Assembly (NCBI RefSeq): GCF_900113835.1
Contig: NZ_FOQV01000002.1
Span: 248,001-312,000, forward strand
Direction of reading: 5' to 3'
Length of the DNA stretch: 64,000 nt
Origin: Allobosea sp. OK403
GTDB taxonomy: Bacteria; Pseudomonadota; Alphaproteobacteria; Rhizobiales; Beijerinckiaceae
In this document: in pieces, positions 1 through 8,423 of the stretch
How the letters are laid out: every line of letters starts with the position of its first letter
How positions within the stretch are numbered: the first letter of the stretch is position 1
Program-made: the position numbers and the translations under genes
The notes under the pieces: model-generated
Databases searched by the model: none
What the model was told of the DNA's origin: nothing
What the model saw: only the letters and a program-made list of their open reading frames with translations

Positions 1-1394
1 TCCCGGATCGCACCCGTCCGGCGGTCCCGAAACCTCGTCCCGGTCAGGCCTGTCGCCCGGTCGCCGTGCAAATCGACGATCTCGCTGTCCACATGCAGTT
101 CGACATTGGGCAAGGCCGCGATCCGATCGATCAGGTACCGGGACATGGTCTGCTCGAGGGGGCGGCGCACCACCAGGTGCAGATGCCTGACCTGCGGTGC
201 GAGATAGGCAACCGCCTGGCCCGCCGAGTTGCCTCCGCCGACCAGGACGACATCCTCGCCGGCACAAAGCCGCGCCTCGACGGGCGAGGCCCAGTAGGAA
301 ACGCCGGCCCCTTCCAGCGCTTCGATGTTGGGAATGTCGGGCTGTCGGTAGCGCGCTCCCGAGGCGATCACGATGGTGCGCGACCGTGCAGTGCCACCGT
401 TGCTGAGCTCGAGGGTGAACGGGGCTTCCGCATCCGCTCCGTGACAGCGGAGTAATTCGACGGTCAGCGGAATGGCGAGCTCGGCGCCGAACTTCGCCGC
501 CTGATTGAAGGCCCGACCCGCGAGGGCTTGTCCGGAGATGCCTGTGGGAAAGCCGAGGTAGTTTTCGATCCGGGCGGATGCGCCCGCCTGGCCGCCGAAG
601 GCGCGGCTGTCCAGGACCAGGACGGACAACCCTTCGGATGCGCCATAGACGGCAGTGGCAAGCCCGGCCGGCCCGGCCCCGATGACCGCCACGTCATGGA
701 TGGTCTTCGGATCGAGATCCGGTGTGATGCCGAGACAGGACGCGGCATCCGCATTGCTCGGGCTTCTGAGCACTGTGCCGTTCGGGCAGATCATCAGCGG
801 CAGATCTTCGGGGGCGACGCCGAGCCGCTCGACCAGTTCGCGCCCCTCCGGCTCGCACGCAGCAATGACGGTGTGGGGGTAGCCGTTGCGGGTCAGGAAT
901 CCCGACAACCGGACGATGTCCGGATCATCCCGGCGCCCGACCAGGATCGATCCTGCGCCGCCGGTCTGCCCTTCCTCGATCAGCATGACGCGCCGGAGGA
1001 TGAAGGCGCGCATGATCGTTTCACCGACATCCGCCGATCCGATGACGAGCGCGCGGAGATGCGGCGCATCAAAGGGGATCGCGACCGCACCAGCGTCACC
1101 CGCCACGACCGACATCAGGGATGGACGGCCCGAGAGCTGATTGGTCTCGCCGGTGAACTGGCCGGGACCGTAGGTCGTGACCAGCGACGACCGGCCGGCT
1201 GCGCCGCGTCGGATCGCGTCAGCCGAGCCATCGAGAAACAGCCAAGAGGGGGCGTCGCGGGCGCCGATCTCATAGACGATCTCACGTGGGCCGAAGCGGC
1301 GCGGTGCAGCGCTCGCGAAGCGACGCGCCATCGCGATCTGAAGGGCCGACAGTGTCGGAAAAATCTGCTCTCGCCGAGCCTCGCCGATTGCCAT
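1..1394 (-). CDS. Cyclic-nucleotide-binding domain / FAD-dependent pyridine nucleotide oxidoreductase fusion, 3' end outside window
   Basis: About 464 residues are visible, starting at an ATG at 1394 preceded by an AGGGAGGTCACCCC ribosome site; the C-terminus runs off the window. The first ~130 residues resemble a cNMP-binding (Crp-like) fold (FGPREIVYEIG, TYGPGQFTGETNQLSGRPS). A short linker domain follows, then a thioredoxin-reductase-like FAD fold from about residue 235 (VAVIGAGPAGLATAVYGASE, GGQAGASARIENYLGFPTG) and an NADPH motif (VVLVGGGNSAGQAVAYL). The site that holds CxxC in true thioredoxin reductases reads VSYWASPVEARL, so it is probably not a disulfide reductase. This domain order is known in alphaproteobacteria as a stress-linked flavoprotein; its substrate is unknown. 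Confidence 0.9.
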   Translation of the reverse strand, partial: MAIGEARREQIFPTLSALQIAMARRFASAAPRRFGPREIVYEIGARDAPSWLFLDGSADAIRRGAAGRSSLVTTYGPGQFTGETNQLSGRPSLMSVVAGDAGAVAIPFDAPHLRALVIGSADVGETIMRAFILRRVMLIEEGQTGGAGSILVGRRDDPDIVRLSGFLTRNGYPHTVIAACEPEGRELVERLGVAPEDLPLMICPNGTVLRSPSNADAASCLGITPDLDPKTIHDVAVIGAGPAGLATAVYGASEGLSVLVLDSRAFGGQAGASARIENYLGFPTGISGQALAGRAFNQAAKFGAELAIPLTVELLRCHGADAEAPFTLELSNGGTARSRTIVIASGARYRQPDIPNIEALEGAGVSYWASPVEARLCAGEDVVLVGGGNSAGQAVAYLAPQVRHLHLVVRRPLEQTMSRYLIDRIAALPNVELHVDSEIVDLHGDRATGLTGTRFRDRRTGAIR

Positions 1395-1470
1395 GGGGTG
1401 ACCTCCCTATCGGGCCTATGCCACTTCTCGTGCGCGACAGCATCCGACCAGATGAGGAGCTTGACCGCAA

Positions 1471-1756
1471 TCACGCGGGCGCGAACTGCGGCGCCTTCGG
1501 CAAGGTGAGCGCGAAGACGAGAAGGCCCAGAAGACGAGAAGGCCCAAGAGCGTCAGCCCAAAGCCCGCCCATACCGCGGACAGCAGGCCGTAGCCGACCG
1601 TAATCGTCACGTTGCCCGCCCAGGCGTCGATGGCGTTGGCGATGTTGAGCGCCGCGAAGTTCATGGCGCCCATCAGCGTGGGCGCCTCCGGAGCGAAGCC
1701 CGTCAGGCGCACCTGAATCGTGAGGATGGCAGGCAGTGGGAAAAATCAGGCAAAAA
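1471..1756 (-). pseudogene. C-terminal remnant of an MFS (DHA1/AraJ-type) transporter
   Basis: The minus strand encodes a fragment of about 80 residues typical of the last two membrane helices of DHA1 drug-efflux permeases (ILTIQVRLTGFAPEAPTL, MNFAALNIANAIDAWAG, ITVGYGLLSAVWAGFGL). A TGA stop lies just upstream in frame at about 1756, and no other part of the transporter is present. Near its end a perfect 17-bp tandem duplication shifts the frame. Removing one copy restores GLLVFALTLPKAPQFAPA followed by a stop. I read it as a decayed, untranslated remnant. Confidence 0.8.
1513..1546. repeat. Perfect 17-bp tandem duplication
   Basis: The unit gaagacgagaaggccca occurs at 1513-1529 and again at 1530-1546 with no mismatch. 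Because 17 is not a multiple of three, it causes the frameshift at the end of the transporter remnant; both copies encode GLLVF in different frames. Confidence 0.95.
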
Positions 1757-1786
1757 CGCAATAAAATCAGCAGCGCTTGCTGGAGA

Positions 1787-1862
1787 TGGTGGGCCGGGCC
1801 GGACTCGAACCGGCACCGGCGCTGTTATGAGCAGCGAGCTCTAACCATTGAGCTACCGGCCC
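1787..1862 (-). tRNA. tRNA with CAU anticodon, probably tRNA-Ile2 (lysidine-modified) rather than Met
   Basis: The minus strand folds into a 76-nt cloverleaf. It has acceptor GGGCCGG/CCGGCCC, anticodon stem CGCTG/CAGCG around loop CTCATAA, T stem GCCGG/CCGGC around TTCGAGT, discriminator A and an encoded CCA. The G1-C72 pair excludes initiator tRNA. The short 8-nt D loop (AATGGTTA) resembles the minor isoleucine tRNA ileX more than elongator tRNA-Met, which usually has nine. The choice between Ile2 and Met is an inference; that it is a tRNA is clear. Confidence 0.95.
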
Positions 1863-1979
1863 ACACCCCGCGTAACATCGCAGCTGCGCTTCGAGCAAGG
1901 CCGGTCTGAGCGCAATGACCAGTTTGAAGACATGCGCAAAAGGATTGGCGTCTGATGATTTAAGCGGGAACCACTCCGT

Positions 1980-2120
1980 CATTCCGGGGCAGGCCGCAGG
2001 CCTGAGCCCGGAACCCAGAACCGATGAGCTCGATCAGTGAAGCTCACCATGTGAGCGCATTATGGAGGACCGACATCGGCTCTGGGTTCCGGGCTCGATC
2101 CTTCGGATCGCCCCGGAATG
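1980..2120. repeat. REP-like inverted repeat (CATTCCGGGG family)
   Basis: Outer arms CATTCCGGGGC and GCCCCGGAATG enclose inner arms GAGCCCGGAACCCAGAACC and GGCTCTGGGTTCCGGGCTC (one mismatch). It fills most of the 386-bp gap between the tRNA and the chemoreceptor gene; I see nothing else there. A relative lies at 6410-6524. Confidence 0.8.
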
Positions 2121-2248
2121 ACGGCGGTGGTTCAAAATCAGGTCGTCACGCTCCAGCACAAAACGCAAGTTCCAGCGCAAAACGAATGCCCCGCCGCCTT
2201 GCGGCAGCGGGGCGTGAAGAGCGTCGCCTTGGGGGTCGATGGCTGGTC

Positions 2249-4660
2249 TCAGGCGGCTTCCGCGATCCGGAGGTCCTCGCCATGGTCGGCGATATGGCCC
2301 TCGCGGAACTTGAAGCGGCCGATATGCTCGGTCAGCGCGCGGGTCTGCTCGTCGGTCAGGGCCAGCGCCGCATTGGTTTCCTCGACCAGCGCCGCGTTCT
2401 GATGAGCCATGGTGCCGATGCCGTCGATCTCGTGGTTGATCGCAGAGACATCGGTGGCCTGGCTCCTGGCGGTCTGCGAGATGCCGTTCATCAGCCCGGT
2501 CAGATCGTTGACCGAGGCGACGATGGCCTCGAACATCGCCGAGGTCTCCTCGACCAGGCCGACGCCGACCTTGACGTCGCCATGGGCGGCCTCGACCAGC
2601 TTCTTGACGTCGTTGGAGGCGTCGGCCGAGCGCTTGGCCAGGCTGCGCACCTCGGTCGCGACGACGGCGAAGCCGCGCCCGCTATCGCCGGCGCGAGCTG
2701 CCTCCACCGCCGCATTGAGCGCCAGCAGATTGGTCTGGAAGGCAATCTCGTCGATCATCGCGATGACCTCGGAGATCTTGTTCGAGGAGGAGCGGATGCG
2801 GTGCATCGCCTCCAGCGCGGAGGCCACGACCTTCTCGCCCTGCTGGGCCTGGCTTTCGGCGCCCTCGGCCATGCCGGTCGCCTGGGCGGCTTCGGCTGCC
2901 GTCTTCTTGACGGTGCCGGCGAAGGCGGTGAGCTGGTTCGTCGCCATCGAGACGGCGTTGCTCTCCTCGCTGGTGCGCTCGGCGAGGTCGGTCACGCCGT
3001 CGAGGATCTCACTGGTGGCGCTGCGCACGGCCGCAACCGTGTTGGAGAGCCGCGCCAGCGTGCTCTCGAACTCTTCCGCCAGGCTGTTGGTGCCGTTCTT
3101 GAGTTCGGCGAAGGCGCCCTGATAGCGCCCCTCGACGCGGGTCGAGAGATGACCGACCGAGAGCTCGGCCAGCACGCCGCAGGTTTCCGACAGGCCGGTC
3201 TGGACGGTCTCGAGCAGCGCATTGACCGAATCGGCCAGTGCGTTGAGCTCGGCATCGGCGAAGGTCGCGGCGACACGCGGGTTGAAATCGCCGGCGGCGG
3301 CAGCGGCGACGACCTCGCCGAAGGCTGCGCCGAGCTCGGCCATCATCTCGCGGCGCTGCTGCTGGGCCTTTGCCTCGTCCTCGATCTTCGCCGCTTCCGC
3401 CGCGCGCAACGCGACCGCATTGTCGCGGAACAGCAGCACGCTCTTGGAGATGTCGGCGATCTCGTCATTGCCCTTGGTCTGCACGACCGTCTCGAGCTGG
3501 CCGTCGGCGATCGCGCGCGTCGCGGCCCAGAGCCGGTTCAGACGGCCGACGATCATCGGGCGGACATAGAGCAGCGACAAAGCCAGCGCGACGAGGAGCG
3601 AGCCGATGCCGACCGCGCCAAGCCAGAGCTTGCTCTGCTCGATCAGCGTGCGGGTCGAAACGCTGGAGGCGAGAGCCTCGCCGCGCGCGCTCTTGACGAG
3701 CTTGTCGACCTGCGCACGCAGCGCCCCGGCCGCATCGCCGACGCCGCGCAGGCTCGCATTGATCCCCTCCTGCGTGGAGAGGTCGCGCTGGCGCACGCTG
3801 AGGACGCCTTCGCTGCCCTCGCCGACATCGATCACCGTGTTGATGGCGCCGACGCGCACCTTGTTGGGGACCACCTTCTCGATCGCCGACAAATCCTTGC
3901 GGATGCGCGCCACGATGGCGGTGAAGCGGTCGCGGGCCGCGCTCAGCTTTGCCTTGTCGTCGATCTGGGCGATCTCACGCAGCAGGCCGATCAATTCATT
4001 GACCTGCGCCTCCAGCTTCCGCGCCAGGTCGAAGGCCTGGAAATCACGCTCGATCAGCCCCTGGATCGAGGCATTGAGATCGTCTCCGCTCAGGCCTTTG
4101 ACGCTTTCCATCCCCATCAGGATGTTGAACCGGGCCTCATCTGCCTCGGCCCCGACCACCCCGACGAAAACGCCGCGCGCCTTCGACAATTGTTCGAGCG
4201 AGGCGTGCATCGCCGCCGCATTGCGCAGCCGCTCTCCGGTCAGGTCGTTGATGTCGTTGATCTGGCGCGACAATTCATCGACGCCGGTCTGGATCGGCTT
4301 CATGTCGATGGCGTCGAGCTCGGCGATGCGGCGGATGAGGTCGAACTGGCGCGCCTCGATTGTATCGAGCTCGCCGGTCAGCTTCGCGCGCTGCTGCACC
4401 GTGGTGACATCCATGAAACGGGGCGCCAGCGCCGTCGATTGCGTCGCCGCCTGCGAAAGCTCGAGCGAAAGCTCCACGGTCGGCATCTTGCGCTCGACCG
4501 TCGCGGTGACGGTCTGGTTGACGCGATCATAGGAGAACCATGCCACCAGCGAGGCCACGATCGTCAGCACCGTGAGCAGGCCGAGCGCCGCATAGATGCG
4601 CGCAGCGATGCCGATGCGAAGCGGCGTGCGCAGGCGCGCGGGCTTCGTAGCCTTGGTCAT
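2249..4660 (-). CDS. Methyl-accepting chemotaxis protein
   Basis: This 803-residue inner-membrane chemoreceptor signals to CheA/CheW. The ATG at 4660 is chosen because GGAGAGC lies just upstream and the protein then opens with a short basic segment before helix 1 (residues ~17-44, IYAALGLLTVLTIVASLVAW). A long helical periplasmic sensor domain follows. The second membrane helix is near 347-368 (LWLGAVGIGSLLVALALSLL), then HAMP and a second HAMP-like segment. The signalling hairpin tip lies at about 635-660 (DEIAFQTNLLALNAAVEAAR). No C-terminal CheR-docking pentapeptide is present. The ligand cannot be predicted. No other che genes are nearby, as is usual for a scattered receptor. Confidence 0.95.
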   Translation of the reverse strand: MTKATKPARLRTPLRIGIAARIYAALGLLTVLTIVASLVAWFSYDRVNQTVTATVERKMPTVELSLELSQAATQSTALAPRFMDVTTVQQRAKLTGELDTIEARQFDLIRRIAELDAIDMKPIQTGVDELSRQINDINDLTGERLRNAAAMHASLEQLSKARGVFVGVVGAEADEARFNILMGMESVKGLSGDDLNASIQGLIERDFQAFDLARKLEAQVNELIGLLREIAQIDDKAKLSAARDRFTAIVARIRKDLSAIEKVVPNKVRVGAINTVIDVGEGSEGVLSVRQRDLSTQEGINASLRGVGDAAGALRAQVDKLVKSARGEALASSVSTRTLIEQSKLWLGAVGIGSLLVALALSLLYVRPMIVGRLNRLWAATRAIADGQLETVVQTKGNDEIADISKSVLLFRDNAVALRAAEAAKIEDEAKAQQQRREMMAELGAAFGEVVAAAAAGDFNPRVAATFADAELNALADSVNALLETVQTGLSETCGVLAELSVGHLSTRVEGRYQGAFAELKNGTNSLAEEFESTLARLSNTVAAVRSATSEILDGVTDLAERTSEESNAVSMATNQLTAFAGTVKKTAAEAAQATGMAEGAESQAQQGEKVVASALEAMHRIRSSSNKISEVIAMIDEIAFQTNLLALNAAVEAARAGDSGRGFAVVATEVRSLAKRSADASNDVKKLVEAAHGDVKVGVGLVEETSAMFEAIVASVNDLTGLMNGISQTARSQATDVSAINHEIDGIGTMAHQNAALVEETNAALALTDEQTRALTEHIGRFKFREGHIADHGEDLRIAEAA

Positions 4661-4967
4661 GAATTGCTCTCCGAAATGCTGACGCAACGCGTGGAAAGAA
4701 TCAGGAAATAAGGACAGAAAGCGGCAGACCGCACCGCCGGCAACCTGCCGCAGGTTCGCGTAGAGCGAGAACCTCGCGACGATCGCGCATGCGTGCACGG
4801 CCCCGATTTCAGAAGGCAGGACAAGGCCTTCCGAAGATCAAGATCGCGGAGATGCACTTAAGGAACGTTTAAGCGGGCGGATTCTTCTGAATCACTTGCC
4901 TGCACCCGCGCTTCAGCATTTGTTAGGTTGTGCGGCGGAAGCGAGGCGGCGGGCGCGAGGCTTAGCC
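4661..4967. other. Intergenic stretch upstream of the chemoreceptor gene
   Basis: This 307-bp gap separates the divergent end of the chemoreceptor gene from the 3' end of the thioesterase gene. It should hold the chemoreceptor promoter. I see no repeat, RNA gene or convincing small gene, only a TTAAG duplication near 4859-4873. Confidence 0.5.
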
Positions 4968-5378
4968 TCACGCCTCCTGCGGCTTTGGCACCGGTCTTGG
5001 CCGGCCCTCCTCGTCGATCGCCACGAAGGTGAAGGTCGCGTCGGTGACCTTCTCGTGCAGCGTCGTGCGGAAGCGGCGCGCCCAGGCCTCGACATGGATC
5101 TTCATCGAGGTCCGCCCGACCGACTCGACCTCGGTATAGACGCTGAGCACGTCGCCGACCTTGACCGGCCTGAAGAAGGTCATCGCATCGACCGCGATCG
5201 TGACGACGCGCCCTTGCGCCCGGTCCACCCCGGCGATGCCGCCGGCGGCGTCCATCCGCGACATCACCCAGCCGCCGAAGATGTCGCCATTGGCGTTGGT
5301 GTCGGCCGGCATGGCGTTGATGCGCACGGTGAGACTGCCGCGCGGTGCTTCATCTTGCGTCAGGCCCGGCTCAATCAT
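4968..5378 (-). CDS. Acyl-CoA thioesterase, YciA/hotdog family
   Basis: A 136-residue single hotdog-domain protein predicted to hydrolyse acyl-CoA to free fatty acid and CoA in the cytoplasm. Family landmarks are NANGDIFGGWVMSRMDAAGG, with the conserved Asn/Asp-Gly and Asp, and VGRTSMKIHVEAWARR. The ATG at 5378 has GAGGGGAAGAG upstream and overlaps the end of the upstream membrane-protein gene by 8 bp. The two are probably cotranscribed and translationally coupled. Confidence 0.9.
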   Translation of the reverse strand: MIEPGLTQDEAPRGSLTVRINAMPADTNANGDIFGGWVMSRMDAAGGIAGVDRAQGRVVTIAVDAMTFFRPVKVGDVLSVYTEVESVGRTSMKIHVEAWARRFRTTLHEKVTDATFTFVAIDEEGRPRPVPKPQEA

Positions 5379-5742
5379 CGTTGCTCTTCCCCTCTTCGAC
5401 ATGGAAGGAATGGAGCACACGATGCAGCACCGGCGCCAGTACGAAACCGGTCGCGATCACCACGAATAATCCCGAGAACAAGGCATAGGCGCCGGCGAAG
5501 AGCTTGCCGCCGTCGGTCTTGAGCTGGTCGACGGGGCCCATGCCCGACAGGATCATCGCCGCATTGACGAAGCCGTCGATGGCGCTCATCCCCTCGGTCG
5601 ACATATAGCCGGCCATGCCGATCGCCATGCCGATGATGGCCATTCCCAGCCAGAGCAGGATGGCGCGGCCCAGCCGCAGCGCGAAGCGGCGCACGGGGAT
5701 GAGCTTCTGCCTGCGGTGCTCGAACTGCGTCAGGCCCTTCAT
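5371..5742 (-). CDS. Small membrane protein of unknown function
   Basis: A 123-residue protein with two predicted membrane helices: about residues 22-46 (AILLWLGMAIIGMAIGMAG) and about 88-111 (YALFSGLFVVIATGFVLAP). The N-terminus is basic. I do not recognise a domain. The ATG at 5742 has GGGAGCGGCG upstream. Its stop overlaps the thioesterase start, so the two form a two-gene operon. Confidence 0.8.
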   Translation of the reverse strand: MKGLTQFEHRRQKLIPVRRFALRLGRAILLWLGMAIIGMAIGMAGYMSTEGMSAIDGFVNAAMILSGMGPVDQLKTDGGKLFAGAYALFSGLFVVIATGFVLAPVLHRVLHSFHVEEGKSNDD

Positions 5743-5840
5743 CGCCGCTCCCTTCACGCCTTGCCGCAAGCCTTGCCGGTTGAGCCGACATTCGACACGC
5801 GGCATGCTGCATCACGCGCAGCGAAGACCGTGGACGATAT

Positions 5841-5944
5841 CTAGAGCACTTCCGCGTTTCTCCGAAACGCGGAAGTGCTCTAGCTCCTTGTTTTATCGCA
5901 TTTTCTTCACGCGAACCGGTGTCCACTTCGCTCGAAAATGCTCT
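5841..5944 (+). repeat. Family A palindromic element, copy A1
   Basis: The element opens with CTAGAGC and folds into a perfect 20-bp stem with a 3-nt loop (5841-5883). The conserved tail then reads CTTGTTTTATCGCATTTTC, GCGAACCGGTGTCCACTTCG, CTCGAAAATGCTC, which can form a second hairpin (GCATTTTC with GAAAATGC). Other copies are at 7898, 45126, 49405 and 61134. Confidence 0.9.
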
Positions 5945-5956
5945 GGGAGGAACGCC

Positions 5957-6380
5957 ATGACCACAGCCCCCGCCATGATCTGCGTCTCGCTGCGCTATGC
6001 CGATGCACCGAAAATATACGACTGGTTGATCGACGCCCTGGGCTTCGAGAAACACGCCGCCTACTACGCGCCGGATGGCAAAACCTTGCTGCATGGCGAA
6101 CTGCGCATGGGCGAGAGCTTCGTCATGCTGGGCTCGGCCGAGAACAATGAATTCGGCAAGCTCGTTGCAAGACCCGCCGAACTCGGCGGCACCACCGCCT
6201 CGCCCTATATTCGCCACCGACGACATCGACGCCCGCTGCGAGCGCGCCCGCGCAGCCGGAGCCGAAATCTGCATGGAACCGACCGACCAGCCCTATGGCA
6301 GCCGCGACTTCATCTGCAAGGATCCGGAAGGGCATATCTGGTGCTTTGGGACGTACCGGCCGGGCGACAAGCCGGCTTGA
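5957..6380 (+). pseudogene. VOC/glyoxalase-like protein gene with a frameshift
   Basis: The ATG at 5957 follows GGGAGGAACGCC. The first frame reads a normal vicinal-oxygen-chelate N-terminus (ICVSLRYADAPKIYDWLIDA, LHGELRMGESFVMLGS, TTASPYI) to about 6209. The rest of the domain (FATDDIDARCERARAAGAEI, QPYGSRDFICKDPEGHIWCF) continues from 6210 in another frame to TGA at 6378. One inserted or two deleted bases near 6209 explain this. The intact protein would be about 140 residues. It could be a genuine lesion or a sequencing error. Confidence 0.85.
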
Positions 6381-6409
6381 AGCGCAAACCAGCGTCATAC
6401 CCTCACCGT

Positions 6410-6524
6410 CATTCCGGGCGCAGCGAAGCGGAGGCCCGGAATCCATCGTAGAGTCGGACCCGTCAAAGGATTGACCCTTCGATGGATTCCGGATCGGCGC
6501 GGCTTCGCCGCTTGTCCGGAAAGA
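6410..6524. repeat. REP-like inverted repeat
   Basis: The arms cattccgggcgc...ggcccggaatccatcg and cgatggattccgg...ttgtccggaaag face each other across a short centre. The element lies between the frameshifted VOC gene and the end of the MFS gene and is related to the repeat at 1980-2120. Confidence 0.75.
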
Positions 6525-6617
6525 CGGCGCGGTTGTGATAAGGCCGCAACTCCTCACCCCATAGCCGGACCGGAACGGAGTTTTCGCCCGTGAGCACAGG
6601 ACGCGCAGAAAGCCGCG

Positions 6618-7862
6618 TCAGGCGGCCGCCGGCGTAGAGTTGCCAAGCGAATTCCGCGGCCGCGCCCGCATCATCAGCCAGCACACCAACCCGAGATTGA
6701 CGAGGTTCCAGGCCAGCCCGTTGAGGAAGGCGACGCGATAGGAGGCGAAATAGTCGAAGATCGCGCCCGAGACATAGCCGCCGAAGGCCATGCCTAAGAC
6801 CGTCGCCGACATCACGATGCCGATGCGCACGCCCGCCTCCTTGGCCGGCAGGTATTCGCGGATGATGACCGCATACATCGGCACGATGCCGCCCTGGAAC
6901 AGGCCGAAAATGCCGGTGACGATGTAGAGTGAGGTCAACCCGTCGAACCAGAGATAGAGGAACAGCGCCGCGCCCTGCATCGCCGAGCCCAAGGCCAGCG
7001 TCGCCGTTCCGCCGATGCGGTCGGCGACGAAGCCCGAGCCGATGCGGCTGATGATGCCGAGCAGCAGCATCAGCGAGAGCATTTCCGCGCCGCGCGCGAC
7101 GCCGTAACCGAGATCGCCGCAATAGGCGACGATATGGACCTGGGGCATCGCCATGGCGACGCAGCAGCAGAACCCCGCAACCGCGAGCAGCCATTGCAAT
7201 TGGTTCGCCGAGAGGCCCAGATCGCCGCGCGCGCTGGTGCTCGCCGCATCGTCGGCCGCCATGTGCTCGACCGAGGGACGGCGCCGGAAGAACAGCGACA
7301 TCGGCAGCATGATGATGAGCGCCGTCAGCCCGATGCCGATATGCGTCGCCCGCCAGCCATGATGCGCCACGCCCCAGGTGATGAGCTGCGGCCAGATCAC
7401 CCCGGCGAGATAGCTCCCCGATGCGCCGAACACCACGGCAAGCCCGCGATGCTTGCGGAACCAATGCGACAGATCGGCGATCAGCGGGGAGAAGCCGGCC
7501 CCGCCGCCAATGCCGATCAGGACGAGATGGACGAGCGCGAACTGCCAGAGCGATTGCGCCAGCGCCGCCAGCATGTAGCCGCTGCCGAGCAGGAGCGCCC
7601 CCATCACGACCGGCACGACGATGCCGTAGCGATCGGCGATGCGGCCCATGGCGATGTTGCCGAAGCCGAAGCCGATCATCACGCAGGTATAGGGCAACGC
7701 AGCGCCTGCCCTGAGCGTGCCGAACTCGGCCTGCACCGAAGGCAGCACGACCACGACCGACCAGGTGCCGACGCAGGCGACCGTGCCGAGCAGCAGCGAC
7801 ATCCCCAGCCTGAGCCAGGCATAGGAGGAATCCGGCGCATAACGCGCATCCAGGGCAGCCAT
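6618..7862 (-). CDS. MFS transporter, monocarboxylate/OFA-like
   Basis: A 414-residue protein with twelve predicted helices. The family signature GRIADRYGIVVPVVMG lies between helices 2 and 3, and the arrangement around SPLIADLSHWFRKHRGLAVV and GASGSYLAGVIWPQ is typical of monocarboxylate/oxalate-formate type permeases. The ATG at 7862 has GAGGAAAC directly upstream. Substrate unknown; an organic acid is likely from the subfamily. It stands alone, flanked by repeats on both sides. Confidence 0.9.
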   Translation of the reverse strand: MAALDARYAPDSSYAWLRLGMSLLLGTVACVGTWSVVVVLPSVQAEFGTLRAGAALPYTCVMIGFGFGNIAMGRIADRYGIVVPVVMGALLLGSGYMLAALAQSLWQFALVHLVLIGIGGGAGFSPLIADLSHWFRKHRGLAVVFGASGSYLAGVIWPQLITWGVAHHGWRATHIGIGLTALIIMLPMSLFFRRRPSVEHMAADDAASTSARGDLGLSANQLQWLLAVAGFCCCVAMAMPQVHIVAYCGDLGYGVARGAEMLSLMLLLGIISRIGSGFVADRIGGTATLALGSAMQGAALFLYLWFDGLTSLYIVTGIFGLFQGGIVPMYAVIIREYLPAKEAGVRIGIVMSATVLGMAFGGYVSGAIFDYFASYRVAFLNGLAWNLVNLGLVCWLMMRARPRNSLGNSTPAAA

Positions 7863-7897
7863 GTTTCCTCGCGCCGTCGTTTTCAGAGAACGACTTT

Positions 7898-8002
7898 ATC
7901 TAGAGCAATCTCCGATCCGATCGGATCGGAGATTGCTCTAGATCTTTGTTTTAACGCATTTTCTTCACGCGAACCGGATATCCACTTCGCTCGAAAATGC
8001 TC
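7898..8002 (+). repeat. Family A palindromic element, copy A2
   Basis: The 5' part is a perfect 46-bp palindrome (7898-7943, 23-bp arms) whose stem sequence differs from copy A1. The tail (CTTTGTTTTAACGCATTTTC, GCGAACCGG, TCCACTTCGCTCGAAAATGC) matches A1. It lies 35 bp upstream of the MFS start codon. Confidence 0.9.
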
Positions 8003-8116
8003 CAGGAGCGAGGATTAGGCGCCGCCGCCACGCGCGACAAGCGCAGGCCCCGCAGGGCGGAGCGGCGTTGGCGGAGGAGGCGTTGTACCTGGCCATGACG
8101 GAAAGGGCGCGGGGAA

Positions 8117-8390
8117 CCCCTCTCCTGCATCGAAGTCGGGTCTACCCGACTTCGACACTTTGAGTGCTAATCTCGGGCAGGCCCGAGATCAGTGAGAGGG
8201 GCAGAGGTGAGGTGTAGGCCCCTGGACCAGTTGAGTGGAAACGCCACAGCGAAGCAGCGGTGAGGTTACGGCCACAGCGTCAAACGGCCGACCCCTCACC
8301 CTGCCCTCTCCCACCAACCTCGGGCTTGCCCGAGATTGGCAGCTAGAGTGGCCCAAGTCGGAAACATCCGACTTGGGGTGGGGAGAGGGC
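8117..8390. repeat. Two inverted copies of a branched (three-way-junction) palindromic element
   Basis: Module 1 (8117-8201) is closed by CCCCTCTC/GAGAGGGG and contains two inner hairpins, cgaagtcggg...cccgacttcg and atctcgggc...gcccgagat. Module 2 (8303-8390) is the same module in reverse, closed by GCCCTCTCCC/GGGAGAGGGC with ctcgggc...gcccgag and aagtcgg...ccgactt inside. Together with copy A2 they fill the 561-bp gap between the MFS and GGDEF/EAL genes; I see no gene there. Confidence 0.85.
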
Positions 8391-8423
8391 TCCCCGCACG
8401 TACTGGACTTCGAGCAGAGCCCC

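Noticed and set aside
1787-1862. Initiator tRNA (tRNA-fMet)
   Set aside because: The acceptor begins with a paired G1-C72, while initiator tRNAs have an unpaired first position.
2024-4711. An 895-codon open frame on the plus strand opposite the chemoreceptor
   Set aside because: It is fully antisense to a gene with all chemoreceptor domains; long antisense frames are expected from the GC-rich third codon position.
8117-8390. A CRISPR array
   Set aside because: The repeats are inverted rather than direct and lack regular spacers, and no cas genes are near.
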